DNA of 26,908 bases from NCBI GenBank assembly GCA_002309295.1, contig DBXF01000057.1:1-26908 (forward strand). Direction: 5' to 3'. Position 1 is the stretch's first letter; the number at the start of each line of letters is the position of its first letter. The notes under the pieces are model-generated. The model was not told where the DNA came from. It saw nothing but the letters and a program-made list of their open reading frames with translations, and ran no database searches. Position numbers and translations under genes: made by a program. Source of the stretch: Bacteroidales bacterium UBA1219 (GTDB lineage Bacteria; Bacteroidota; Bacteroidia; Bacteroidales; P3). Shown piece after piece: positions 15,645-24,072 of the stretch.

Positions 15645-16712
15645 ATGAAGTTACACGATTTCAAGTACACTCTGCCCAAAGATTTGTTTGCCGAACATCC
15701 CACCAAGGAACGCGAGAACGCACGTATGATGGTGGTGGACCGCAAGACCGGCAAGATAGAGCACAAGCTTTTCAAAGATTTGATTAACTACCTCGACCCC
15801 AAGGACGTGCTTGTGGTGAACAACACCAAGGTGTTCCCCGCACTTCTGGAAGGTGTGAAAGAAAAAACCGATGCCAAAATCACCGTCTACATGCTGCGTG
15901 AGCTCAACGCCGAAACCCTTCTGTGGGACGTGATTGTGGACCCCGCACGTAAGATACGCATCGGCAACAAACTCTATTTCGGCAACGACAGCCTTGTGGC
16001 CGAAGTGATAGACAACACCACCTCGCGCGGACGCACGGTGCGTTTTATGTTCGACGGCACCCACGACGAGTTTATCAGCCTCGTGCGCAGCCTCGGCAAG
16101 ACACCACTGCCAGATTTCCTGCAACAGACACGTACCGGCAACAACCCAAAAGAAGACCGCGAGGACAAAGAATACTACCAGACCGAATACGCCCGCAACG
16201 AAGGCGCCGTGGCAGCCCCCGCAGCAGGACTGCATTTCAGCAAGATGCTGCTCAAACGTCTCGAACTCAAGGACGTACAGCTGGCCGAGATAACCCTCCA
16301 CGCAGGATTCAGCAACTTCAAACCCCTCGAAGTGGAAGACCTCAGCAAACACCGCATGGACTCCGAGCAGATGATTATCGACGAGAAAGCCTGTAACCTG
16401 ATAAACACCGCCAAAGCCACCGGACACAAAGTCTGCGTGGTGGGCACCACCTCGATGAAAGCCGTGGAGACCGCCGTCACCGTCCCCGGCGTGGTAAGCC
16501 CCTTCTCAGGCTGGACCAACAAATTCATCTACGCCCCTTACAATTTCTCCATCGCCGATATGATGATCACCAACTTCCACCCGCCAATGACATCGATGAT
16601 GATAATGGCCGCCACCTTTGCCGGCTACGACCTGCTGATGGAAGCCTACCGCGTGGCAATAAAAGAGAAATACAAATTCTACACCTATGGCGACGCCATG
16701 CTGATACTGTAG
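15645..16712 (+). CDS. queA: S-adenosylmethionine:tRNA ribosyltransferase-isomerase
   Basis: The 355-residue product is a full-length QueA, which transfers and rearranges the ribosyl part of SAM onto 7-aminomethyl-7-deazaguanine in tRNA to form epoxyqueuosine at the wobble position. Family motifs seen are LPKDLFAEHP near the start, VVNNTKVFPA, TEYARNEGAVAAPAAGLHF, ITLHAGFSNFKPLE, TTSMKAVET, and TNFHPPMTSMMIM. The start at ATG 15645 gives the canonical MKLHDFKYTLP N-terminus; the frame is open further upstream, but that stretch contains the promoter. ispD follows 25 bases after the stop, so the two probably share a transcript. Confidence 0.97.
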   Translation: MKLHDFKYTLPKDLFAEHPTKERENARMMVVDRKTGKIEHKLFKDLINYLDPKDVLVVNNTKVFPALLEGVKEKTDAKITVYMLRELNAETLLWDVIVDPARKIRIGNKLYFGNDSLVAEVIDNTTSRGRTVRFMFDGTHDEFISLVRSLGKTPLPDFLQQTRTGNNPKEDREDKEYYQTEYARNEGAVAAPAAGLHFSKMLLKRLELKDVQLAEITLHAGFSNFKPLEVEDLSKHRMDSEQMIIDEKACNLINTAKATGHKVCVVGTTSMKAVETAVTVPGVVSPFSGWTNKFIYAPYNFSIADMMITNFHPPMTSMMIMAATFAGYDLLMEAYRVAIKEKYKFYTYGDAMLIL

Positions 16713-16737
16713 CCGCCGCAAACCGACAGTCCGCACT

Positions 16738-17712
16738 ATGCAACGCCATATTATAATAGTGGCCGGGGGCAAAGGCCTGCGTATGGGCTCCGACATCCCC
16801 AAGCAGTTTCTGCCCGTCGGCGGAAAGCCGTTGCTGATGCGGACTATCGAACGTTTCCACACTTTCGACAGCGAAATGCCCATAACCCTCGTCCTGCCCC
16901 AGCAGCACCACGACTACTGGCAGGAGCTGTGCCACAAATACCGTTTCGACATACCGCATACGGTGGTGCACGGCGGCGAGGAACGTTTCTTTTCGGTGAA
17001 AAACGCACTCGTCCATATCCCCGACGGCGTGGTGGTGGGCATCCACGACGGAGTACGGCCTTTCGCAAGCCACGACACCATTGAGCAGGCTTTCGCCGAA
17101 GCCGAGAACAACGGCTGCGCCGTGCCAGCCCTACCAAGCAGCGACAGCGTGCGCATAGCCGACGGCGACACCTCCGCACCCTTCGACAGAAGGAGAGTGT
17201 TTCTTGTGCAGACACCGCAGTGTTTCCGCTCCGAGATAATAAAAGAGGCCTACCGGGCCGACTACAACCCGCTTTTCACCGACGACGCCTCGGTGGTGGA
17301 GACAGTGCTGAAAAAAGAGATACGGATAACCCCCGGCAACCGCGAGAACATAAAAATCACCACACAGTTCGACCTCGAACTGGCAAATCTCATCTACAAG
17401 AACGGAGATTGTCATAATAAAGGACAATACTTGGAACAACAAAACAATCAAAATAGACAGACTGATAAAAAGATATTACCTTATTCAGAAACTGCAAATG
17501 CAATGGGAATTTGCTCCTTGGCATTTTTTTGGTTTCTTGGATTCATTTTTGCAATTCTCGGTATCATTTTTGCTATAAAAGCAAAAAAAACATATGCGGC
17601 AAATCCTTCCATGTACATAAGTAGCAGAAAAGCATCGTCGGGACTTATCACCTCGATAATCGGATTAAGCATAGGTTTATTTTTCACCATCGCTATGGCA
17701 TCGAATTTTTGA
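16738..17712 (+). CDS. ispD: IspD (MEP cytidylyltransferase) fused in frame to a DUF4190-like membrane tail
   Basis: Residues 1-221 are a complete IspD, which couples CTP to 2-C-methyl-D-erythritol 4-phosphate in the MEP pathway. Seen are the nucleotide-binding VAGGKGLRMGSDIPKQF, HDGVRP at 103-108, QTPQCF and TDDASVVE, ending in DLELANLIYKNG where normal IspD proteins end. The frame then continues for ~100 residues: a Gln/Asn-rich linker (EQQNNQNRQ) and two hydrophobic helices (about 258-280 and 301-321) with the ANPSMY signature between them. This looks like a whole small Bacteroidota DUF4190/CCC-type membrane protein. From about 17400 the DNA becomes clearly more A/T-rich. The tail may result from a deletion or recombination that removed the ispD stop. 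An internal TTG at 17431 is an in-frame alternative start for the tail. The IspD part is firm; the meaning of the tail is open. Confidence 0.92.
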   Translation: MQRHIIIVAGGKGLRMGSDIPKQFLPVGGKPLLMRTIERFHTFDSEMPITLVLPQQHHDYWQELCHKYRFDIPHTVVHGGEERFFSVKNALVHIPDGVVVGIHDGVRPFASHDTIEQAFAEAENNGCAVPALPSSDSVRIADGDTSAPFDRRRVFLVQTPQCFRSEIIKEAYRADYNPLFTDDASVVETVLKKEIRITPGNRENIKITTQFDLELANLIYKNGDCHNKGQYLEQQNNQNRQTDKKILPYSETANAMGICSLAFFWFLGFIFAILGIIFAIKAKKTYAANPSMYISSRKASSGLITSIIGLSIGLFFTIAMASNF

Positions 17713-17825
17713 TAATTGAATATTTATAGTTCATAGTTCAAATTGCCATCAGTCATAATAACTACTAACTAGCGCCAAATTCGTGTTCTTTTTTACTTTT
17801 CGGCCGAAAAGTCATTTTTTTTTCG

Positions 17826-17833
17826 TATATTTA
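17826..17833 (+). promoter_or_regulatory. Probable -7 element for the GH2 operon
   Basis: TATATTTA differs from TAnnTTTG only in the last base and is preceded by a T-tract and CG, as at queA and smpB. It lies 76-83 bases upstream of the GH2 ATG. The 196-base gap after ispD holds little else apart from a possible leader hairpin. Confidence 0.45.
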
Positions 17834-17839
17834 CAATTT

Positions 17840-17879
17840 GACTTTGACGGAGCGTTGTGTTTATAACGCTTTGTAAGTC
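17840..17879 (+). promoter_or_regulatory. Possible structured leader of the GH2 operon
   Basis: Nested inverted repeats: outer GACTT (17840-17844) with AAGTC (17875-17879), inner AGCGTT (17851-17856) with AACGCT (17865-17870) around an 8-base loop. It would lie at the very 5' end of the transcript if the -7 element above is right. No T-run follows, so it is not a normal terminator. It could stabilise the mRNA or be chance. Confidence 0.35.
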
Positions 17880-17908
17880 ATTGTAATAACTAAAGAAACT
17901 AATGTTAT

Positions 17909-20900
17909 ATGGCATTGAAAAAATATTTTTTGCTGGCCTGCGCCACCCTTTTTGCACTTGGCGTTAACGCCCAAACCGACGAAGAAACCACAAATGAATG
18001 GGGCGATATTGGCATTTTCGAAAAGAAAAAGGTGTATCCCCGCACCAACGTGCTGCCCTACGCCAAGGACGACGACGTGGAACGTCTTGCCTACTACGGC
18101 TCCGACTACTATCTCGACCTTGGTGGCAAATGGAAATACCTAGTAACCAAGGACGCCGACGAGCGTCCCACCGAGAAGAATTTCAACGACCGCAAGCACT
18201 TCTCCACCAAGGACTGGGAGACCGTTTCCATCCCCGAAGACTGGTCGAAGCCTTGGAGCGGAGTCCAAGGTCTCATCCTTAAGAAACCCTTGCCCATCCC
18301 CGAGACACACAACGCCGTAGTAACCTACTACAAAAGCGTTTACGTCCCCAAAGGATGGAAAAACCGCGACATCTTCATCCATTTCGAGTCGGCAGGCTCG
18401 GCCTATTACGTGTGGGCCAACGGCAAGATGGTGGGCTACGCCGAAGATTCGTACACTCCCTCGGAGTTCAACCTCACCAACTTTGTGAAACCCGACGACG
18501 ACAACGACATCATGGTGCAGGTGTTCAGCACCTCCACAGGCTCGCTGCTCGAGATGACTGCCCCCAAAAACCGTCTGGGAATAACCGGCGAGGTGTATAT
18601 GTACTCCAAAGCCGAGGCCAACGTGTCCGACTATACCGTTATTGCCGACTACAGCCCGAAAACCAAGAACGGCAACATCAACATAAGTGCCACCATCGAG
18701 AATAAAAGCAAGAAAGGCGAGTTCTACGTGGATGCCGTGCTGTGGGCCCCCGACGGCAAAGAGGTAGCCAAATACGGACAGTGGGTTATCTTCGACAAGA
18801 AGAACGCCATCGACATAGTTTTCGACCGCGAAGTGCTTGACGTGAAGCCGTGGTCGTCGGAAACTCCTGACTTATACACGCTTATCCTGCGTGTCCGCGA
18901 CAAAAAACTGCAAATCATAGAGACCACAGGCACACGCTTCGGTTTCCGTCATCTGGAGATGAAAAACGGCAAACTGCAGCTAAACGGCAACACAATAAAG
19001 CTGCGCGGCGTGGTGTGGACCGACTACGGCAAATCGTACAAAGAGCGGCAAAACGCCTTTAAGATGATGCGTGCCAACAACATCAACGCTGTACTGACAA
19101 CCTACCACACCCCACAACCAGTTGATTTTTACGAGCTTGCCGACGAATACGGCATCTATGTCGTTGACGAGGCCAACCTGCAGCCTTTCTCGTCGCTTGC
19201 CAAAAGCATAGCCACCGACCTCGACTACTCGGCCGCCTTTGTGGCACGTGTGCGCAATATGTACGAGCGCGACAAGAACCATCCTTCCGTCATCGCCTGG
19301 TCGCTGGGCAACAGTGCCGACAACGGCGTGTGCATGGAAAACGCCTACCGTTTTCTGAAAAACAAAGACAAAATCCGTCCCGTGATCTACTCCGGCGCCG
19401 ACTTTGCCGAAAACACCGACATTGTGGCCAAACGCGGTTGCAGCATGGAGTTTTTGAAACAGTTTGTATCGAAGAAACAGTCGCGGCCGCTGTTGCTGAT
19501 GGAGTACGGCTCCACGCAGGGCAATTCCTTCGGCGGTCTCGGCGAGCTGTGGGACAACGCCATGAAAAACCGTGAGGTGATGGGCGGTTTCGCTGCCTAT
19601 TGGAACAGCACCGAAATTTTCGACCAAGCCACAGGCCAGCACGTGAAATTGGAGGGACTTGTTACCGACGACGGCAAAGCCACTCCCGCCCTCAACGAGC
19701 TACGACAGATGTATTGTCCCATCAAGATAAAACTCGTGAGTATGGAAGGCGGCGAATTCAGCGCCACCAACACCGCAGACTGTCTGGAACTGAAAGACTT
19801 CTCGGTGAACTACACTATTTTCTCGAACATCAAGCCGCTGGTGGTTTCCGGCGACGTAAATATGAGCCTGAAACCCGGCGAGACAAAGAATTTCAAACTG
19901 ATGTTGCCCAAGATTACGGGCTATGCCGGCGAGGAATTCTTCATCCGTTTCACCGTAAAACAGCGCGAGAAAAAGAACTATATCGACAAAGGCACAGAAC
20001 TGGGTTTCAGCGAGATACAGATAGATATGAAGCAGATGGAACGCACACCGCTCTCTTTTTACGAGCGTAAACGTCTGTACCTCACCAACTTGAGCGACAC
20101 CACACCCGCAACCCCACAGCCTAAGAACAAAAAAGCAGCCAAAAACGCCAAAAAGCCCGCCAACGCTCCTCTTGTTGAAATGGAAAATGTGAAAGGCATG
20201 CTGCAGGTTTTCAACGAAGACATGGAAGTGCTTTTCGATGCCGACAAAGTTGAAATAACTTCGATGAAAATCAACGACAAAGAAATACTTGTCTCGGCTC
20301 CCAAGCTCAATTTCTGGCGCACCCCCACCGTCAACGACCGTGCCGACGAAAACGCCTTCAAAGCATGGCAGAGTGTTGGATTGGACCGCTTATCGACTGT
20401 GGTCAAGGGCGTTAACTGCCGTCAGGACGACACCAACCGAGTAACCATCGACGCACTTTACGGCATACAGAACGGCTCGGGCGAAGAACTGTTCGACGTG
20501 GTGCAGACCTACCTCATCTATTGCACCGGCGACGTAATTATCAACAATCAGGTGCTTGTGTCGGATGCAGTGAAAACCATGCCCCGCGTGGGAATGAGCT
20601 TTGCCGTAAACGGTGACATCAACAAAGTGGAGTGGTTCGGCCGCGAAAAGGAATCGTACAAAGACCGTCTGTCGGGCAGCAAGATGGGCGTTTTCAGTTC
20701 GCCGATCTCCGCTATGACACCGAAATACAACCTTCCGCAGGCCAGCGGCAACCGCACCGACACCCGTTGGGTATCGCTCGAAAGCGACAATGTATCGCTG
20801 TTTGTGGATATGCTCGACACTTTGTTCGATTTCAGTCTGCAGAAATACACCGACGAGCAGATGGCCCACGCCAAGTCGTACAAATCGCTGAAAGAGAACG

Positions 20901-21823
20901 CCTTTACTGTTGTCAACGTGGATTACCGCCATACGGGCGTCGGTTCGGGCAACGGTGTCGACAGCAAATATCTTGTCAACGGCAAAAAATATAGTTTCGT
21001 TGTGCGTTTGAAAGCCTTCGAACTCGAAGACGAATCGCCTTCGGGCATACGCATGGTGGCAATGCCCAAGGTTCAGACTAAGGTGCTGCCGATGCCCACC
21101 ATCAGCAAAGACCTCGACAATTTCGACGCCCCGATGACCATCACCCTCGCATCGGAACGCAAGGATGTGGAGATTCGCTACACCCTCGACGGCACCGAGC
21201 CCAACGAAAAATCGACACTATACAAGAAACCGTTCGTTATCGACAATACCACTGTGGTGAAAGCCAAAGCCTTCGGCAAGGACTTCTCGCCGTCGTTCAC
21301 CTGCAAAAAGGTGTTCAACTACAACTACGTTTCGTCGATAGAATACACCAACCAGCCCAACACTCCTTACAACAAAAATCTCGAAACCGCCCTGTTCGAC
21401 GGAGTTTACGGCAGCACCTCCAACCTCTCCGACGACTGGCTGGGATTTTCGGGAAGCAATTTCGAGGCTGTGCTCACTTTGGTAAAACCCATTGACATAC
21501 AAAGCGTTGAGGCTACGTTTATGCATGCGCCCGAATCGTGGGCGTTTGCGCCCAAAGCCTTCTCGGTGTACGTTTCGTCCGACGGCAAGACCTACTCGCC
21601 CGAAATCAAAGCCGACGTCAAATTTATGGCCAACGAAAAGGAAAACGCTTACAACCAAGTCGTTACCTTCCGTTCTTTGGTTAATATCAACCAAGTGAAA
21701 TACATCAAAGTGGTGGCCACCTCCATCGGCAAGATTCCTTCGTGGCACGAGGCCAAAGGTCTGCGTCCCTGGCTGTTCATCGACGAGATAACCATCAACG
21801 AAAACGTAAAACAAGCTGAATGA
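17909..21823 (+). CDS. Secreted LacZ-like glycoside hydrolase family 2 protein with degenerate active site, plus chitobiase-like and F5/8-like C-terminal domains
   Basis: 1304 residues with a signal peptide ending GVNAQ. The order follows LacZ: sugar-binding domain (~60-235), Ig-like domain, TIM barrel (~350-620, with LRGVV, NNINAV, FYELADEYGIYVVDEAN, VIAWSLGN), and the beta-galactosidase small chain (~760-1040, with EWFGREKESYKDR and SGNRTDTRW). Then come a chitobiase C-terminal-like domain (~1060-1140, YTLDGTEP) and an F5/8-type C-like carbohydrate-binding domain (~1143-1300). A Lys/Ala/Pro-rich linker lies at about 730-755. By alignment with E. coli LacZ, the nucleophile Glu537 is kept (Glu532 in MEYG), but acid/base Glu461 is Ser469 (GNSADNG in place of GNESGHG). 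The Asp201 motif (DQDMWR), the RHEHHP-type loop and His540 also look lost. It is probably non-catalytic or has changed chemistry. The next gene overlaps its stop by 4 bases. Confidence 0.9.
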   Translation: MALKKYFLLACATLFALGVNAQTDEETTNEWGDIGIFEKKKVYPRTNVLPYAKDDDVERLAYYGSDYYLDLGGKWKYLVTKDADERPTEKNFNDRKHFSTKDWETVSIPEDWSKPWSGVQGLILKKPLPIPETHNAVVTYYKSVYVPKGWKNRDIFIHFESAGSAYYVWANGKMVGYAEDSYTPSEFNLTNFVKPDDDNDIMVQVFSTSTGSLLEMTAPKNRLGITGEVYMYSKAEANVSDYTVIADYSPKTKNGNINISATIENKSKKGEFYVDAVLWAPDGKEVAKYGQWVIFDKKNAIDIVFDREVLDVKPWSSETPDLYTLILRVRDKKLQIIETTGTRFGFRHLEMKNGKLQLNGNTIKLRGVVWTDYGKSYKERQNAFKMMRANNINAVLTTYHTPQPVDFYELADEYGIYVVDEANLQPFSSLAKSIATDLDYSAAFVARVRNMYERDKNHPSVIAWSLGNSADNGVCMENAYRFLKNKDKIRPVIYSGADFAENTDIVAKRGCSMEFLKQFVSKKQSRPLLLMEYGSTQGNSFGGLGELWDNAMKNREVMGGFAAYWNSTEIFDQATGQHVKLEGLVTDDGKATPALNELRQMYCPIKIKLVSMEGGEFSATNTADCLELKDFSVNYTIFSNIKPLVVSGDVNMSLKPGETKNFKLMLPKITGYAGEEFFIRFTVKQREKKNYIDKGTELGFSEIQIDMKQMERTPLSFYERKRLYLTNLSDTTPATPQPKNKKAAKNAKKPANAPLVEMENVKGMLQVFNEDMEVLFDADKVEITSMKINDKEILVSAPKLNFWRTPTVNDRADENAFKAWQSVGLDRLSTVVKGVNCRQDDTNRVTIDALYGIQNGSGEELFDVVQTYLIYCTGDVIINNQVLVSDAVKTMPRVGMSFAVNGDINKVEWFGREKESYKDRLSGSKMGVFSSPISAMTPKYNLPQASGNRTDTRWVSLESDNVSLFVDMLDTLFDFSLQKYTDEQMAHAKSYKSLKENAFTVVNVDYRHTGVGSGNGVDSKYLVNGKKYSFVVRLKAFELEDESPSGIRMVAMPKVQTKVLPMPTISKDLDNFDAPMTITLASERKDVEIRYTLDGTEPNEKSTLYKKPFVIDNTTVVKAKAFGKDFSPSFTCKKVFNYNYVSSIEYTNQPNTPYNKNLETALFDGVYGSTSNLSDDWLGFSGSNFEAVLTLVKPIDIQSVEATFMHAPESWAFAPKAFSVYVSSDGKTYSPEIKADVKFMANEKENAYNQVVTFRSLVNINQVKYIKVVATSIGKIPSWHEAKGLRPWLFIDEITINENVKQAE

Positions 21824-22521
21824 CAATGAAAAACGACCTGCAGAAGATGAACATCGGCGGTGATGTGGAACGCTTCACCGAAAACACATACAACATTTTC
21901 TCCGACGAGGAAGAGACAAAGTTCGAACGCGAGGATGAACCTTCGCTAACAGCCGAATTTGAGATAAACGAATACGGCAACATCACAAAACAGACCATCA
22001 CTGTGCCCTCCGGCGACTTTATCACCACCGAATATGTGTATGAGTTCGGGCTTAAAACCGAGGAGATAACGGAAAATCCGGGAGGACGCTCCGAACACAC
22101 TTTCGTGGAATACGATGAAAATCAGTTGCCTATAAGCGAGACCGTGAAACGCAACGGCAACGACATAGCCAAGACCACATATTTCCACAACGACAAAAAG
22201 CAGCTCACCGAGATAGCCACCCTCTACACCAACGGCGTGCATGTGCGCCACTATTTCACCTACGACGAGCGCGGCAACAAAGTGGAGGAAAAGACCATCG
22301 AAAAATCGGAGTTCACCTCGGAGGAACGCACCGTTTACACCTACAACGAGCATAACGAGGTGACAGAGAGCATCGACTACGATACCGAAGGCAACGTACT
22401 GATGTCCACGCAGTTCCAATACACCGACTACGACGAACACGGCAACTGGACCTCCAAAACCGAGCTGATGGACGAAGTGCCTATCCGCACCATAATCCGC
22501 ACCTTGCAATACCGACGCTGA
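21820..22521 (+). CDS. YD-repeat-like protein of unknown function, no signal peptide
   Basis: The 233-residue product is acidic and built from short degenerate YD/RHS-like repeats: INEYGNITKQ, YTNGVHVRHYFTYDERGNKVEEK, YTYNEHNEVTESIDYDTEGN and TDYDEHGNWTSKTE, the longer ones given in parts. YD repeats form beta-sheet shells in secreted RHS/teneurin proteins, but here there is no signal peptide or lipobox; the N-terminus is hydrophilic, so the protein may be cytoplasmic. The ATG at 21820 overlaps the GH2 stop as ATGA; a second ATG at 21826 is an equal alternative. The dus gene starts 2 bases after its stop. Such tight packing implies translational coupling with both neighbours. No function can be assigned. 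Confidence 0.75.
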   Translation: MTMKNDLQKMNIGGDVERFTENTYNIFSDEEETKFEREDEPSLTAEFEINEYGNITKQTITVPSGDFITTEYVYEFGLKTEEITENPGGRSEHTFVEYDENQLPISETVKRNGNDIAKTTYFHNDKKQLTEIATLYTNGVHVRHYFTYDERGNKVEEKTIEKSEFTSEERTVYTYNEHNEVTESIDYDTEGNVLMSTQFQYTDYDEHGNWTSKTELMDEVPIRTIIRTLQYRR

Positions 22522-22523
22522 CG

Positions 22524-23462
22524 ATGCTCGTTCTCGCCCCCATGCAGGGACTTACCGGACTGCCTTTCCGCAAGGCTTTCCACCGCACTTTCGGCGATGT
22601 GTTCGACTACGCCGTAAGTCCTTTTATTTCGCTCACACACGGCAATCTCACTCTGGCCGACAAGAAAATCCACGACGTCCTGCCCGAAAACAACATCGGT
22701 TCGATGCCCGTCGTGCCGCAGGTGTTAGGCTCTGAGAAACAAGAGTTTGTGGACTTGGCCAATCGTCTGCACGAAATCGGGTACCGCGAAGTTAACTGGA
22801 ACCTCGGCTGCCCGATGCCGCGCGTGGCGCGCAAAGTGCGGGGGAGCGGACTTCTGCCCCACCCCGAAAAGGTGGAGGAAGTGCTGGGGGCGGTACTTTC
22901 GGGAAGCGCAATGAAAGTGTCGGTAAAGATGCGTCTGGGCTACAGTTCCGAAAACGACATTTTCGACCTGATACCCGTCCTCAACCGGTTCCCTCTCGCC
23001 AACGTCACCATACATCCGCGCATAGGCACCGAACTGTACAGCGGAGAGCTGCACTTGGACTGCCTGAGAAAAGTCATCCCGCTGCTCAAGCACAAAGTAA
23101 TCTTCAACGGCGACATCAACACCCTTGCCGATTCTCGAAGAATCAACGAGCAGTTTCCTGAGATACAGGACTTTATGATTGGTCGTGGAACCGTGGCCGA
23201 CCCGTTGCTGCCTATTAAAATACGCAGAAACGATGACGTTTGCGACAATGCATTGATTGTCAGCTTTATACAAAACCTTTGCGAAGAAATTGGCAAACTG
23301 CGAATTCCCGAAAGGTCGAAATCGAACAAACTGAAAGAGTATTGGGGAATGATGCGAAGCGGAGTGGCTAAAGGCTGTCAGGACAGCGAAAAGCCTCTAT
23401 ATCTGTCACATTTCAAAGAAGTTGAGGATGCAATTATAGCCATTCTCGAAAAGCAGAACTGA
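22524..23462 (+). CDS. dus: tRNA-dihydrouridine synthase
   Basis: The 312-residue product is a Dus-family FMN/NADPH enzyme that reduces specific uridines in tRNA to dihydrouridine. It has the N-terminal FMN-barrel signature LAPMQGLTGLPFRKAF, the catalytic-Cys motif NLGCP with Cys96, KVSVKMRLGY, the TIHPR strand motif (near H-x-R), FNGDI, and FMIGRGTVADPLL near the end of the barrel, followed by a C-terminal helical domain. The length fits the DusC-like bacterial branch, but the subfamily, and so the target position, is uncertain. It starts 2 bases after the YD-repeat gene and is last in the GH2-YD-dus run. Its presence behind a GH2 gene looks like positional convenience, not shared function. 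Confidence 0.93.
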   Translation: MLVLAPMQGLTGLPFRKAFHRTFGDVFDYAVSPFISLTHGNLTLADKKIHDVLPENNIGSMPVVPQVLGSEKQEFVDLANRLHEIGYREVNWNLGCPMPRVARKVRGSGLLPHPEKVEEVLGAVLSGSAMKVSVKMRLGYSSENDIFDLIPVLNRFPLANVTIHPRIGTELYSGELHLDCLRKVIPLLKHKVIFNGDINTLADSRRINEQFPEIQDFMIGRGTVADPLLPIKIRRNDDVCDNALIVSFIQNLCEEIGKLRIPERSKSNKLKEYWGMMRSGVAKGCQDSEKPLYLSHFKEVEDAIIAILEKQN

Positions 23463-23572
23463 CCTCCGTCGAAAAAGAAACTACTCTTCGGAAAAAAATT
23501 TCATTCCTGCTGTAGTATTTTATATTGTATCTGGAATTATTATTTGAAAACCGTTCAAAAACACGTTACCAC

Positions 23573-24058
23573 TTGACAACGCACGACTACAACAAATGTG
23601 TGGACCTCTGGTCCGACGACGTTTACCGTTTCGCCTACCATTGCCATGGCGATGTGCGTGACTGCGAAGATGCCGTGCAGGAGGCCTACGCCGCCTTGTG
23701 GAAAAACCGTGACGACGTGCGGTTTGAAAAAGCCAAGTCGTACCTGCTCTCCGTAGCTTACCGACAGATAATGAAAATGATACGAAACAAAATGACCGCA
23801 ACAAGAAACCAACAGCAAATAACGAGTTTCGACACCGCCTACTCCCCCGCCGACAACTCCGACCTCAAAGAAGTACTGACTTTGGCAATGGGCAACCTGC
23901 CAGAAATACAGAAGGCAATACTGCAGCTCCGCGACATCGACGGCTATTCCTACAAGGACATTGCCGAGATACTGAAAATCAGCGACAAACAGGTGCAGGT
24001 ATATCTCTACCGAGCAAGGCTGAACATGCGCAAACAACTGAACGACAACAAATTCTAA
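23573..24058 (+). CDS. ECF-type RNA polymerase sigma factor
   Basis: From TTG at 23573 the product is 161 residues and begins MTTHDYNKCVDLWSDDVYRF, like many Bacteroidota ECF sigma factors. The frame also extends upstream to a TTG at 23525, but those 16 extra residues look non-coding. Region 2 lies at about 8-72, with CEDAVQEAYAALW near the core-binding helix. Region 4 lies at about 100-152, with LPEIQKAILQLRDIDGYSYKDIAEILKIS (given from its first residues) and the VQVYLYRARLNMRKQL recognition helix. It should direct RNA polymerase to a small regulon when freed from its anti-sigma factor. The next gene, 14 bases downstream, is that probable anti-sigma factor. A 110-base gap separates it from dus, and no clear TAnnTTTG was found there. 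Confidence 0.9.
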   Translation: MTTHDYNKCVDLWSDDVYRFAYHCHGDVRDCEDAVQEAYAALWKNRDDVRFEKAKSYLLSVAYRQIMKMIRNKMTATRNQQQITSFDTAYSPADNSDLKEVLTLAMGNLPEIQKAILQLRDIDGYSYKDIAEILKISDKQVQVYLYRARLNMRKQLNDNKF

Positions 24059-24072
24059 AACCGATAAATACA

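Noticed and set aside
17713..17908. Riboswitch upstream of the GH2 gene
   Set aside because: No known riboswitch core was recognised; only a short nested inverted repeat is present, reported as a weak feature.
23525..23572. Upstream TTG start for the ECF sigma factor
   Set aside because: The extra 16 residues have no counterpart that I recall in ECF sigma factors, whereas TTG 23573 gives a normal N-terminus. This is judged from family knowledge only.
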